From: Neocallimastix lanati (nom. inval.)
Lineage: Eukaryota; Neocallimastigomycota; Neocallimastigomycetes; Neocallimastigales; Neocallimastigaceae
NCBI GenBank assembly: GCA_016946835.1
Contig: JACVTC010000134.1
Location: forward strand, 278,501-342,500
Direction: 5' to 3'
Length of the DNA stretch: 64,000 nucleotides
The position numbers and the translations under genes were made by a program. Under the pieces are notes generated by a model. That model did no database searches. It saw only the letters and a program-made list of their open reading frames with translations, and had not been told where the DNA came from. Below, piece after piece: positions 25,061 to 39,638 of the stretch (position 1 is the first letter of the stretch; each line of letters begins with the position of its first letter).

Positions 25061-26590
25061 CGATTGAATGATTAACGTTTTTGAAATTTTTTTTTTTTTT
25101 TTATAGACAGGGAAAAGAATACACTTCCATAACTTTATTAATTTTATTATAAAAAAAAAAAAATACATGTAGGTTAGGTGAAAAGTACATTTGAAATTAA
25201 AAATAAAAATAAAAATAAATATTAAAAAATAAAAAAAAAATAAAAAAAGTTCAGAAATACTATGTATTTCGGCAAGTTGTACTATGTGGGAATTTTTAAT
25301 AATATAACCTAGAAGTAACATCTTTAAAATAGATTAAGTGTGGTGTCTACTAAACTCTCTCCGGATTCATCATTTATTGAACTACTAAGGCGAGATTTCA
25401 CTCTTCGTGAAAATAGATGATGATCCTGTATTATCATTATTCCATATCAGTAAAACATCGACGCTCTTGGTTAAGTTTGATAATTTTGGAATACCTATCA
25501 AATAATAGCTCAAACGAACTAACTTATGATAGGTATTGCGCTAGTTAAGAATTCCGTCAAGCCCACAATTTTTTTTTGGAACAGGTGACTCAGATGAACC
25601 TTTGAAAAGAAGAAGTTCATTTAATTGTCTCTGTTCCCCACTATCGAAATGTAGCTTATTTTAAAGCTAAAGTTCCACCAAGAAAGAACAAGTATATATA
25701 ATGATTGCTTAATATAATCTTCAAAATCAGAAATAGAGTCATATAGGGAAGAAAGAGGATTACACGTTTTAATCTTCCTAATGAATAAAACATAGAGAGA
25801 TCATCGATGAAATTTAAAGAATTCCATCTAAAAGATGCAAGAGCCTCTCATTTAAAAATCCAATGCTCAAAAGATTGATAGATTGATTACCTTTGCCACA
25901 ACAGGGGTAAAGCTTTTGAGATATTTAAATCCAGATAAAATATTACTCTTCATTTTCACTAAATTCTACTGAATCATCTTTACCAAGGAATCAAAGCTTT
26001 GAAGAATTCCATTGTAATCTCATCAGGAACTTTAAAATTAGTGGTAGATGAGATTGCCTAGCTAATTTCTTCATCATTTATATCTTGGTTAATTTTCCCC
26101 ATTCTTTTTTTCCTTGGATTTCCCAAATTCTAAAGTGCCTTCAGAATTCTTTTCAGAAATCTTTAGAAAGACGATAACTCTGAAGAAATCCCACCCTAAG
26201 AATTTATATTGAGTATGACATGCTTTTATATTTTTATCTGTAAAATAATACAATTGAAAAATACATATACTAAAGTAAAAAAAAAAAAAATACAATAGAT
26301 TCATATAATGATAATATGTAGAAACTACATGATATTATTAATTATACAACTCTAATGTTACAATATATCTAGTTTTAAAACAATATAAAACATCAGGTTT
26401 ACTTTCTGTAGTTTTCCAGTATTTCATAATTTCTTCCTTTCGTACTAGAAGCCACTTAAGAAAGGATAACCATCAATTTTCATTAGAATTACAGAAAACT
26501 ATAATGTAGGCTAGTCCTTTTCCATCAATACTCTATGGACCTGAAACAATAGTCCATATCATTGGGGTCTTTTACTTCAATTTGTATTAT
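25061..26590 (-). mobile_element. Mosaic of decayed LINE pieces
   Basis: Several LINE-like segments on the minus strand are not in protein order. At about 25985-26090 is INDEEI...TNFKVPDEITMEFFKALIP, the block just before reverse transcriptase. At about 25820-25930 is CCGKGNQS...SFEHWIFK, the C-terminal zinc-finger region, followed near 25660 by LGGTLALK. At 25321-25560 and 26380-26580 are further coding-like pieces (RVKSRLSSSINDESGESLVD; KTPMIWTIVSG). Because a C-terminal block lies upstream of the RT blocks at 24.7-25.06 kb, at least two insertions or a rearranged copy must be present. Stops are frequent throughout. Confidence 0.65.
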
Positions 26591-27726
26591 CATTTATTTA
26601 TGCAATATAAAAGATATGTATATTTTGTTATTGTGAATAAACTTTTTTTTTTTTTTTTTTTAAATCATATAAATCTAAAAATCTATCTTAACTCGTTGAC
26701 TTCATCATAATCATAAATAATATCATATATATAAATATATTTTATTTGGTTTTTCAGAACTTTTGCAATCCGAATGAATAAATAATTTGAATATTGATAA
26801 TAATATAAATAAAAAATATATAAAAACAAATTAAATAAGAGTTATATTTTAATACAATAATGAAAATATATTAATATTTATATAATAATAAATGAAAATA
26901 TAAATATAAAAAAATAGTAATAATAAAAAAAATTTTGTTTATACACAGTCGTTTAATTCTTAATATGATGAATATTGAATTTTTAAATTATTTTTACCAA
27001 AAAAAAATAAAATATATAATATATAATAATAAAAAAAAAAAAAAAAAAAAAACAGAAATAATATTAATAAATATATTATAACATTTATTATTATTATTTA
27101 TTTAAATATATATTATTATTTTTGATTCAAATATTTATTTTATCTATTCCTTTTTTTTTTTTTTTTTTTTTTTAATAAATACTTATAATAATTCTAAAAG
27201 AAAAATTAATAAATATTAATATAGTAATTATTGACATAATTTATATTTTTATGAAGAACAATTGTTTAAATATAAATTTTATAAACAGTTTTACAGATAT
27301 ATTTATCATATTTATTATACGTTTAAATATTTTATTTTTTAATATTGTATTATTTTTTAATATTATTATTTTTATTTATTTTTTTTTATTTATTATTTTA
27401 ATTTTAAATTATTTTTATTTATAAATTATTTTTTATTTTAAATTTTTTTATTATGTCTTTTTTTTTTTTTTTTTTTTTTTTATTTTTTTTTCTCTCTTAT
27501 CTTTTCTGTAATTTTCTATATATTTCTTGTTAATATAATTTATATATTAACATTTTTTTTTATTTTTTTTTTTTATTCAATAAAATTTTAAATATATATT
27601 TTTAAACTTCAAATATTTCATTTTTAACTTTTTTTTTTTTCTATTATATTGATAGTTATATATATATATTTAAGTATGTTATATTTATTTAATAAAAAAA
27701 ATTTTTTTTAAAAAAAAATATTAAAT
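26591..27726. other. Gene-free A/T-rich stretch
   Basis: Homopolymer-rich spacer with T tracts (about 26643-26661, 27151-27173 and 27459-27481). No gene is seen. The end is the 3' flank of deacetylase paralogue 3. Confidence 0.6.
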
Positions 27727-28674
27727 TTAGAACATTGAAAGTAAAAGTGAACTTAATAAACCTAAACTTATATATGGAAGAAGAGCTACTGATTTAGAAA
27801 GAATAGCTGCAGAAGAAGCATTTTGCTTTTCATTATTACCTTCAATATCAGCTGCCTTTACAGAAGAAGAGAGGGTGTCGTTACCAGTAACCATTTTATC
27901 AGTTGTATTAAGTTTATCAACTTTATCAACATCACCATAAGTCTTACCAGATCTGTACATACCCTCTTTGTCACCAAGACATTCAGCTACAGTAACAAAA
28001 CGGTAACCTTTTTCCTTCATACCACTCTTTTCCATAATCCATGGAGCAATTTCACGAACAGTGTAATTTTCAGTATCATGCATAAGAATAAGGTAACTGT
28101 CCTTTTCTTTAGCAAATTCCTTCTTTAAGAATTCAATAGAATCTTCAACTCTTTGTTTTTCGGTACCAGAAGATTCAAGATCCCAATCATTAGTATCAGT
28201 ATCCCATTGAATAAGACGATAATCCCATTTATCAAGATTTCCTTGACATTCCTCTTTACAGTTACCCTTTGGAGCACGGAAGTAACGTGGCTTATCACCA
28301 GTAACCTTTTCAATAAAATCATCCATAGTATCTAAAGATTTTTTAAATTCTTTCATATCATCTGAAATCTTATGTTCAAAAGTGTGAGAAGCAAGTTGAA
28401 AACCATTATCGTGAGCCTTCTTCATAGCATCTTGGAATTCTTGAACATCAACAGCAAATGGGTAATGGAATCTACCGACTTGGAAGAAAGTAATTTTATC
28501 TTCTGGATGTTTATCAACAAAATAATCAACTAATTCCTTAGTGTATTCGAATGGTCCATCATCGAAAGTAAGAGCAATAGTCTTTTTTTCAGTACAAGAC
28601 TTTATGAATTCTGACTTAACATAACCAGATAAGGCTGCAATTAAAGCTAAATAGGTGAAACTTAAACACTTCAT
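27727..28674 (-). CDS. CE4 polysaccharide (chitin) deacetylase, paralogue 3, intronless, 315 aa
   Basis: Single exon starting MKCLSFTYLALIAALS, a clear signal peptide with likely cleavage near residue 21 (VKS/EF). Motifs: TFDDG 36-40; SHTFEH with H97 and H101; RAPKGNC from 133 (Asn in place of the His found in most paralogues); DTNDW 160-164; LILMHD 195-200; FVTVAECLGD. The linker after about residue 246 is Thr/Ser/Asp-rich (KLNTTDKMVTGNDTLSSS). It ends QNASSAAILSKS followed by a hydrophobic stretch LPYISLGLLSSLLLSMF, the best-formed GPI signal of the six, with a small-residue omega region. Codon use is the most GC-rich and regular in the window, consistent with a well-expressed gene. Probable role: wall-bound chitin deacetylation. 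Confidence 0.93.
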   Translation of the reverse strand: MKCLSFTYLALIAALSGYVKSEFIKSCTEKKTIALTFDDGPFEYTKELVDYFVDKHPEDKITFFQVGRFHYPFAVDVQEFQDAMKKAHDNGFQLASHTFEHKISDDMKEFKKSLDTMDDFIEKVTGDKPRYFRAPKGNCKEECQGNLDKWDYRLIQWDTDTNDWDLESSGTEKQRVEDSIEFLKKEFAKEKDSYLILMHDTENYTVREIAPWIMEKSGMKEKGYRFVTVAECLGDKEGMYRSGKTYGDVDKVDKLNTTDKMVTGNDTLSSSVKAADIEGNNEKQNASSAAILSKSVALLPYISLGLLSSLLLSMF

Positions 28675-29005
28675 TTTTATTTATTTTTTTCTTTTCCAAA
28701 AAATATATATATAATATTTTAACTTAATTAATATTAAATTGGTTTGATATTTATTTTTTTTTTTTTTTTTTTTTAATAATCTATTGTTATTTTTATAAAT
28801 TATTTTAATTTTTTTTTTTAAAAAACTTTTGTTTTTAATTCTTACAAAAATTGTTTATTTTTTTAAATAAAATTTTTATAACTTTCTAAATTTATTTTAT
28901 TATTATTTTTTTTTTTTTGCTTTAGCTTTTAATTTTTCTTTTTTAAAAAGAAAATTTAAATTATTTTATAATTTTTTTTTTTTTTTAATTTTTGATTTTC
29001 AGAAG

Positions 29006-29043
<38 letters not shown>

Positions 29044-31073
29044 TTTTTTGGTAATATTTAATTCCTTTTATATGAAGTCAAAATTTAATACTATTATTAA
29101 TAAATTATTTATCAAGTATATAAAATTATCATATCTGCTCATGTCAAAATAAAAAAAAAAAAGGTAATCAATAAAAAATTATTATTATGAATTAATTGTT
29201 TATATTAAATTAATATTAAAAATATCGTGAAAAACTGTATAACCGAAAATTATAATAAAAATTAATATATAATAAAAATTTAAATATAAAATATAATTTT
29301 AAATATAATTTTAAATATAATTTGAAATATATAAAATTTGAAATATATAAAATTTGAAATATATAAATTTAAATATATATTTAAATATATAAAATATATA
29401 AAATATAATTTTAAATGAATAATATTAAATATAATATAATATGAAAATATAAAATATAAAATATATAATTTTAAATATTATATAATATAAAGTTGGTATT
29501 ACCTTTAAAGAATTAAAACATTAAAACTACTTTAAATGAAATATTAAAATAAATAATCTTTTTTATATATGTATATAGTATTCATAATATACATAATTTA
29601 CATATAAATTAAATGAAAATAAATATATAAAATAAAATAAATTATTTTTTAACTATTAATATTTATTACATTAAATATATTAAATATTACTTTTAATTTA
29701 ACCATTAAGCAAATTATTAATATTCTAATTAATTATTATTAAAAAGCTAGATTCTTATTGTTTATTTATAATTATTTTAAATTTTATTGAATCCTATTAA
29801 TTAAATATAAATTAAATATTTTTTTTTTTTAGAAGAGCCTACTAATTACTGGCTATAAAATGATAGATAAATTTAAATGGTAGGAAAAAAAAAATTAAAA
29901 ATTTTATATACTCAATAAAACTCTATAAAAAATAAATTAATTTAAATACACAAATATACTTCTAGATAAACTTGGTTTTCATTGTTCCTTGCTCATCCCT
30001 TATTGTCATTGTCTTGTCATTTTGGAGAAAAAGAAGCTCTTAAAGAATAGAAAAATCCTGTCAATTTTTGTTATTTTATTTTTTTGTTCTTAAAATATAA
30101 ATATTATTTTTCTTGGACGACGAATTAAACTATGCTAAAATTATATATTTTAAAATATATTAATTAAAATTATTAATATCTAAATAATAAAATAAAATTT
30201 TCTGTATTTAAATATTAAACTATAAATCTTATTAAAAAAAAAATAAATAAAAGGATATACTATTTATCATTAATATTTATATATCTATAAAATTTTATTT
30301 AAATATTTTAAAAAAAATTGGTTTATATTTTTTTTTATTGATGAATATTATTACGTAACAAATAAAAAGAAAAAAAGCAAAATATATGAAATTTTATTAA
30401 TTTTAAATATTATTACATATATAAAAGAAATATAAAGATATCAAATATCATTTCTTTAACTTGACTTTTTATATTTTATATTCTAGTCTATACTACACTT
30501 TTTTTTTTTTTTTTTTTTTGATTAGCTTTACCAAAATAAAAAATAATTAACACAAAGTTTAACTTGTTTTGGTAAATATTTTTAATTAACTAATATAAAA
30601 AAAAAACGAAAATTTATTTTATTTTACTTTTTTATTTTTATTTTTATTTGGAATTGGATTGGAGTAAAAATAAATTAAGCTTTTTATTCAATCATATATT
30701 ACAATATAAACAATTTAAATGTATTGAATTTAAAATCATTAAATATCATATATTATAAATATATATGTTTATATTGAAAATATATTAAACTTAAATTTCA
30801 TTTATCCTAATTTAAAATAACTCTATATGTAACATATAACAAATAACAAATAATTATATAAATTAAATTATAAAACTTGAATAAATAGAAATAAATATAT
30901 AAATAGAAATAAATATATAAATAGAAATAAATATATAAATATATATTAGGATAAAATAATTAATAGTAATTACCAAATTAAAAAAATACCTATTTTAAAA
31001 GATATATCCATTGAATAAACTATTTGACTCTTTTTTTTTAAATAAAAAGAAATAATAATAATTTTAATTTATT

Positions 31074-31112
<39 letters not shown>

Positions 31113-33081
31113 TTTTTTTGAAATGTTTTTATTATTTCATCTTAAATTCATCAAATTATATTTTTATTTTTATTTTTTTTTTTTTGAACTATTAAAACTT
31201 TTATTCTACTTTATATAATTAATTTTTATTATTTATTTAAATTACACAAACAAATCAATAAATATTATAGATAAACCATAATAGATAATATAAGGTATAT
31301 AGATAGATAGATAAATAAATAGATATAAAAAATAAATAAAATAGATGGTTAAATGACAAAAATAGTATGAATGGTTACCATAATATTAGAGTATATATAT
31401 TACACAGACTAATGATATAATTCCAATAAAAAAAAAAAAAAAAGAAATTCATAAAGATACAATAAATAAATAAAATAAATCAATAAGAATAGTATATATA
31501 TTGTTAAATTTGATTTACTATAAATAAAACAGTTGCATTATGAATGCTAAAAACCAATAAAGTATTATCAATTATTTCTAAATTAGCAAAATAAAAAAAA
31601 ATAATAAAAGTATAAACTTTATATTAAACATTACTATTAACTTTTTTTTTTCTTCTCTATTTCTCTATTTCTCTTTTTCTCTCTTTCTCTCTATATATAT
31701 ATGTGTGTTTAATGACATAATACATTAAAAATAAATTATTAAATAAATCCTAATTAATGATAATAAAACCATTCAATAGATTTAAACAATGTTTGAATTA
31801 AAAGTCTTAAATGACACCTATAGAATTAAATAAATTTAATTCTAAAATTATTTAATATAATTCATCCATATTAATTTGAATAAAGTTTGGACATTAAAGG
31901 AAAGTCTTTAAATATTAAATATATCAAATTTATAATATTAAAAGAAAAAAAAAATAAAAATAAAAATAAAAAAGATAAAAATAAAAAAAATACAATATAA
32001 AAAATCATTTTTTATTTTATATTGTGTTAAAGGTAAATTAAATTTTACTATATTTATAATATATCATATATATAGTAAATAATAATACAGTAAATAATAA
32101 TATATAAAAATCTTTTATATATATGTATTAAAAGCTACTTAACAAAACAATTTTAAATAAAAAAAAATTATAAAAATAGTAATAATAATAATAATAATTA
32201 AGATTATAAATATATATAAATAAGCTTATACTATAATTAAATGAATTTTTTATAAAAATTTTTAATATAGATACTATTAATTTAATTTAATTTATTAATT
32301 TAATTTAAATAAAAAAAATTCATTATTTGACAGTCAAACTTTAATTATTAATATATTTTATTAATTCCTTTTTCTTGTTATTTTATTATTTTTTATATTT
32401 AATAAACTCTGGAACAAAAATCTGTCATTCAATTTTTTTTTTTTTTTTTTGTAGTCTCTAAAATAAAATAAAAAATAATAAAATATAATTTAATATAATA
32501 TAATATAATAAAATTAAAATGAATTTGTATATGTATCATATAATTTCATATATAAATTATTTATTAAATAAATATTATTAATATAATATAAAATATAAAA
32601 AATAAGATATTAATTTACCCAGTTAAACAAATTTTTACAATAATTAATATTATAAAAATATAAATATATATATAAATATAATAATAAATAATTTACTATT
32701 GTTTAAAAAAAAGAAAAAAATTTATATTGATATATGTTTATATTCATATATAATTACATATATATATTTATGTATATTAATATATATTAATATAATCAAT
32801 CAATCAATTATTTTTTAATAACTGGAATAATTATAAAAAAAAAAAAAAAAATAAAAATAAAAAGAAGTGACGTGACATATTTTATTTTAAAACAAATATA
32901 TCATTTTCATTGATTTTTTGATTTTGACAGGAAAATATGAAATTTTTTATACTTATTTAATAAATAATTGCTACTAATTATTATTTTTAGTATTATTTAA
33001 AAATAACAATAACAATAAATAATAAATAAATGGAAACCTGTTTGATAATTTATTTTTAATCATTTTTTTATAATGCTATTT

Positions 33082-33119
<38 letters not shown>

Positions 33120-35215
33120 AAGGTCTCATAATAATTATTGTTATAGAAATTAATTCAAAAAAAAAAAAAAAAAAGTCAAATTATTGTCAAATATTTACAA
33201 GTTATTGTTAATAACAATTTAAATATTCAATTAATTTTAAATATAATTATTTATTTAAAATTTTCATAATATAATACATAAAAGATGACAGATAAATATT
33301 TAAAAAAAAAAAAAGCTGTTTTATTGAATTAATAATATTAAATGTCAATTTAAATATAAATGGAGATAAGTGTTACTTTTTTTAAAATATAGACAAGTGT
33401 CACTTTGTTTAAAATATAAATATTGATAAATGATAATATATTTAAATATAAAGAATCTTTATAATATATAAAATGGTTATAAATAAAATAAATTAAAAAA
33501 AAAATGCATATATATATATATTTTTAGTAATATTTGACGGCGATGTAAATGAAAATTTAATAAAAAGTTTAACTTTACTATTATTCAAAAGTTTGTATAA
33601 CTTTGAAATAGTATTATCTGGTTACTAATAAATTATTTTAAAATATTTTTGGTAATCTTTTTAATATTCTTTAAAAATTAATATTCAAAAATTTTTAAAA
33701 AAGTTAATTAATTATTATTAAAAAAATAATAATAAATTATGAATTATGGATAATATTAACAAAATATATTATAAATTGCACTATTAAATATAAAGCATAA
33801 TTATTATTAATATAAATAGTTACAAATAATAAATATCAATAACTGTTGTGTAATAATTAATAATAATACTAATAAATAATAATATTTATTATCAAAAAAA
33901 AAATATAAATAAAAAATTGAATTATATATATTAGTTTATTAATAGTAATTTTTATAAATATAGAAAATTATAAAAAGATTTATATTTATAATAAATTTAA
34001 ATCAACAGCAGAACTAATAATAGTAATTAAAAAAAAAAAAAAAAACTATTGATTTATGTATAATTATATAATTATATAATTATAATTATATTCATATAAT
34101 ACTACACTTGATAAATGATTTTTAAAAATTCAACAATAAAAGTAAATAAATAATATAATTTTTAAAAATTCAACAATAAAAGTAAATAAATAAATAAAAA
34201 ATGTATAAGGATGAAAAAATGTATACATTGATTTGTACCTAAAAGTATTTAATATATATTTTATATTTACATAAAAAAAAATAGATTATATTAAATTTAT
34301 ATATATTATTATCTATTTTAAAGTTAATTATATTAAAAATTAATCATTAATAGTACATATTGAAAATTATGTCATAATAAATGAATGGATGAATAAATAA
34401 ATAAATAAATAAATAAAATGGTTGAAATGATAGATACATGATAATTTACAAAAAATTAAATAACTAAATCTATTGTTTATTTATTGAATTATATAGAATT
34501 ATTTCTAAATATAAAAAAAAATTATTTCGTTTATTTTAATTTTATTTAAATTATTATTTAAGAAAAGATATTTTATTATTATAAAATTAAAATACTCAAT
34601 TTTTTTTTTTATTATTATTATATAGGAAGAATAATGTATTATATATATAATTTTTTTTTATATATAATTTTTTTTTTTTAATTACATAGGAAGAATAATG
34701 TATTTTATATAGAAATAATAAGTGTTGATGAAGTACGTTTATTAAATATTACAGTATCTTTAACGTTAAAAATTAAATATATTAAATATATTATTAAATA
34801 ATTTTTTAAAAATGTATTTAAATTATTTAATAATAAAATTAAAATATTATAATGAAGAAACTTTTGATATTCATATGAATTTATTCATTTTTTTCATATG
34901 AAATAATTTATAAAATTATAAAATTAAGTCTCTTTTAACCTTATTTAATTATTATTATTGATATTTTTTATTATTATTATTATTTATTATTATTATTAAT
35001 TATTATTAATTATTATTATTAATTATTTTGTTTTAAAACAAAAATAAAAAATATTATATTTAAAATAATTAATTAAATAGGAATTAATTAAATTAATGAA
35101 AAATAATAATATTATTTTTAATTAATATATTTTGTTAATGAAATAACAATTGATATAAGAATAACAATTTAAAAAAAAAAAAATTTAATTAATATAAAAA
35201 ATTATTCTTTTTTTC

Positions 35216-35247
<32 letters not shown>

Positions 35248-35985
35248 GATGAAGACTAGAATACCTAGAATAACATTTTATTAATAAAAATTTTAAAGTA
35301 ATATATATAAATTTAATAATAATAATATGTATATTACTTGATATATATATATATTTTCCTCCTATTAAATTGTCCCTAAATCTAATGTACTATCAGAGAA
35401 GGAACTATATTTCAATAACAAAAATAAAAAAAATAAAAATAAAAATAATAAATAAATAAATAAGAATAAAAAAAAATTAATTAATACTTTTTTTCATATC
35501 TTTTTTTTTTTTTTTAGACTTAAAAGAGAATATGTACTTTCATTTGCTTTATTTATTAATTGTTAAAAAATATTAATAAAGTGTATCTATAAATGAAAAA
35601 TACATTTTAAATATATTTAACAGAAAAAAAAAAAAAAAAAGTAAAAGGAAAAAAAAAAATTTTAATTCATATATATATTGTATTAAAAAAATTAAAATAT
35701 TTAAAAGTAAAGTTAAATAAAAAATAAAGTTTATGTAATACAATGAGAAATAAAGAAAAATAAAAATAAAATAAAATTAAATAAAAAATAAAGTTTATGT
35801 AATACAATGAAAATAAAATAAAAAAAGAAAATTTTAAAAGTAATTTAGGGACTAACTTAAGTTGGGAATTGAAATTATTTCTACATAGAAAAAAAAAAAA
35901 TAAAGTAAAAAAAAAAAAAAAAATCTAATAATTATTAATTTAAGATTTATTAAAAAAAAAAATTTTTTTTCAAATAATTAAATAT
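28675..35985. other. Long gene-free A/T-rich stretch
   Basis: Over 7 kb with no coding signal on either strand. It contains long A tracts (about 29005-29039), degenerate AAATATAATTT repeats at 29275-29480, (AATAG/AAATAT) repeats near 30885-30950 and T tracts (about 33083-33112). Short tandem duplications lie near 34118-34200, 34620-34700 and 35705-35815. A patch of mixed composition at 29950-30060 has no readable frame. Confidence 0.6.
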
Positions 35986-36339
35986 TCAGTGAGATTAAAT
36001 GATTGATCACCTTTTTTTATCAGGGCATGGTCAACAAATGGGTCAATTTTCTGTAATTTAACTGCGCCTTCTTAGCAAATAATAGTATTGTAACTTCATA
36101 TATATTCACATCTTTAAAAAACGTAAAATAATAAAAAAAAAAAAAATTCAACCTAAATCAAAATTAAATCAAAATGAAATTAAATTAAATCATAAACTAA
36201 AATTAGTATATTTACAGGTAAAGAGTGAATAAAATTCCAAAATGAATGAATTTCGATTTATCAATAATTAGTTCCTTTAATAACCTTGTTTTATTTTTTA
36301 TTGTAATATCCTAGAATGCATATGAATTATATTGGTGCC

Positions 36340-36382
<43 letters not shown>

Positions 36383-36548
36383 TTTAATTGATTATTAAAT
36401 TTTTCTTCTATGGTCAAAATTTTTATGAATGAAAGATAAATGAAACTAATAACCTACTTCTTTATTTCTTAAACTAAATATAAATGAAACTAATTTATTC
36501 ATTCTTTTTTTTTATTATTATTATTTCTAAAACCAAACTTTTCTGGTC

Positions 36549-36581
<33 letters not shown>

Positions 36582-36793
36582 TATTCATTAAAAAAAAGCC
36601 TTGTTTGAAATTCTCTTTTTTAGTGACAAGACAATTTTTAACAAAAATCTTTAATTCTACATTGTTGAATAAAAATACCTTGGTAATTATTTCAATCTAA
36701 AAGATCCTCTCCCCCTTTTCTTAGGAATGAAAACAATAAAAAGCCAAATTCCACTTCATTTCATGGAAAAGTCACCATCCCAAATTTTTATTA

Positions 36794-36810
<17 letters not shown>
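35986..36810 (-). mobile_element. Decayed, internally deleted LINE fragment
   Basis: On the minus strand, about 36580-36800 reads IKIWDGDFSMK, then FIVFIPKK and, after shifts, RFLLKIVLS, matching the LINE block KIWDGDFPEEW..IPKKGD..ISLIN.LKI just before and at the start of reverse transcriptase. At 36000-36110 a patch containing KKGDQSFN resembles the C-terminal zinc-finger region (GKGDQS) of the other copies. Only about 800 bp separate them, so most of the RT is deleted. An A tract of about 40 bases and an (AAT)n run interrupt the copy. Confidence 0.6.
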
Positions 36811-36832
<22 letters not shown>

Positions 36833-36986
36833 CCAGGAGAAAATTATGAATATTTTAGTATATATTTTAGTGATTAGACGTTGACTAAAAAAATTTTTTT
36901 TTCTTTTAAAAAAAAAAAATAAAATTTTCTTATGTTTAATTAACTAATCATAGGAGTACCTGTATAATAAACATTTTCCCGGTGAA

Positions 36987-37025
<39 letters not shown>

Positions 37026-37079
37026 AGGAAAGTGAATATACTTCCAATGCTTTATTAAAATAGATAATTATAGTTTTAT

Positions 37080-37275
37080 GTATTACTTTACGTTAACAGT
37101 AGACCTGACCCCTGTGAACTGGTTTAAGAGTTGACCACTTAAAATGTCTTCCATTTCCCTCCATTTTCAAATTGTTGCTCATCTAAAAGCTGAAATTCCA
37201 CTAAAAAAGAATACGTAAATATATTTATTGAAAAAATTTTCATATTCTAAAATATTAGAATATATCGGTAATAAG

Positions 37276-37312
<37 letters not shown>

Positions 37313-38065
37313 AGAAATCTTATTTTATCATTGAATTATTATAAAAAGGTCATTGATAATATCAAAAAAATTTTTTTGACATCTATATACTAATAAAGGA
37401 AGAACAGTCAAATATCTAATGAATGGAACCATTGTTTCACCTTCTCCACAGCATGGGCCAGACTTTCAGACGACAATTATCAAAAACTCTACCACTTCTG
37501 ATAGTCATAGTTGTATTGTATTTGAAAACCAGATCTTCATCTTAAAATCTAGTTAAAAGCCTTTATTAAAGTAGGGATATTCAAGATTGAGCTTAAATAA
37601 TTCTCTTGTTTCAATATATATATATTTATATTTATATTTGTCATAATTTGTACCTTTAATTCCTTGGCATTTACTATTATTTATTTGATCAATAGAATTC
37701 AATGACATCTTTATATTTCTTAATATTTTCATCTCTAATTTGTTTTTCATTAGTGAGAACATGAATTTTTTTTTTTTTTTTGTCCAAGAAAAAAAAGTGA
37801 CATCTTAGGAATATTCTCTATTAGTTCCTTTATAATAATATTTAGAATTTCACCATTTAATAAAGACGCTTATTTGAAGTGAAGCTCAAAAAACCGACAA
37901 TAGTAAAATTCGGAGATCACATGAAATTATAAATATCACTAAGCAGTTGAGTTTCTTTTAACACACAATATTTCTTATGAAGCTTATTGTTGTTAACCCT
38001 TAAAAAAAAAATGAATGGTAACTAACCAGAATGTACTGATGATGAAGAGTTTTCCTTAAAATAAA

Positions 38066-38104
<39 letters not shown>

Positions 38105-38305
38105 ACTATAACCCGATTTCTTGAAGAAAGAATGATATTGTTTTGAATATTGAGTTCGTGTAAACAATAGTATTCCTTTTTTTTTTTTTTTCTAAGTTTC
38201 CAAACATAAGTATTCCAATATTCACAAAGATTGAAAAAAAAATGAAGAAATAGCATTAGGATGTCATATAAAAAAAGTAAAATAAAAAAAAAATCATTTG
38301 ACATT
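37080..38305 (-). mobile_element. Decayed LINE fragment: RT C-terminal half
   Basis: Minus-strand order from high to low coordinate: YYCLHELNIQ (near 38160); ELIENIPKMSLFF with LDKKK and LTNEKQIRDENIKKYKDVI (about 37820-37690), matching the NNIP..SWTKES..L block; SKCQGIKGTNYDKYKYK (near 37650); ELFKLNLEYPYFNKGF (near 37580), matching LNL.YP..S.GFNWIL; a zinc-finger region around 37450; and FSGISAFR near 37190, the terminal block shared with the other copies. Stops and frame changes occur between and within blocks, so it is dead. Confidence 0.72.
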
Positions 38306-38639
38306 TAGATGAAGAATAACATCAGAGCAATGTGTTATAGATTTATTATACTTTGACTTGGAATTATTTCTGTTTTTAGTTGAATTTTTGTAAATTTTCT
38401 AGTTAAATACAGTAAAGGGTTGAAGACTTTTCTGTATTAAGAGTAAAAATTCATGAAAATGTAATAAATAGTTAACATATACTTTAATAACAAAAATAAG
38501 AACTATAATTTGGTAAAAAAAATATATATATATATATATTTTATCAACATAAAAGAAAATCTTGTCGCTATATATATATATATATATATTTTACTAAAAA
38601 AGTCATTAAAGTTGACTAATTAAAAAAAAATTCCCTTAA

Positions 38640-39594
38640 AATCATGTAAGAAAATCATAAAAAATTTTTTAAACTTATAACTATTAGTGGAGTTGTTCAC
38701 TTAAAATGTCCCCGTTTCCTCCAGTATCGAATTGTAGCTCATCTAAAAGCTGAAATTCCACCAAGAAGGAATATATAAATATACCTGTTTTTGATATTTT
38801 CATATTCTAAAAATATTAGAATATGAAAGAAGTAAGGAAAGATTCCTTTACTTTATTTGCAAATAAATTGATAAGGTCATCGATGAAATCTAAAAAAAAG
38901 ATTTACATCGACATCAAAGAAAAGGTAGAGCATTCAACTATCCAATAAAAAAAAAAAAAAAAAAAAAGATTGGTCACCTTTTCCATAGCAAGAGCAGAAT
39001 TTAGGACAATCATCAGAAACTCTACCACTTCTAATTGCAATAGTGTGGTATTATATTTGTTAACCAGCTCTTAATTTTAAAATCCAGTTAAAACCTAAAC
39101 TTAACTGAAGGTAGTCAAGACTAAGCTAGTATAAATTTCTAGTATTTATAAATTTGAAGTTATCGTAATTAACAACTTTAATTCCTTGGGAATTTTACCA
39201 ACATCAGACTAATAGGATTCAATAACATCTTTGAAATTTAGCGATATTCTTTTTTCTTAATTTTTTTTGTAGAGTTAATGGAACTTTAATTATTGGAATA
39301 AAAAAACTGGAGAAAGAAAATAAGGATTTTTTTTTTTTTTTTTTTTAACTTTAATATTCATATAAGTGATAATAGACTCAAGGGAAATGATCATTACTGA
39401 AGGGGGATACCTAAGTAAATATACACAGATGCTTTAGGGAAAAGAATACTCATACCAAGGTGAAATGTAGGTTTTCTTCATAAACCAGGATATGAAATAA
39501 AATTTAAGGGTTTAAAATAACCATCGTAACACATTTATTGATACCAAAAAAAAAAAAAAAAAAACATGACGAAGTTTTTTCATTTTTATTAGAC

Positions 39595-39638
<44 letters not shown>

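Noticed and set aside
37553-37762. 69-residue open frame as an independent gene
   Set aside because: It consists of LINE C-terminal blocks (SKCQGIKG, LNLEYPYFNKGF) shared with the neighbouring decayed copy.
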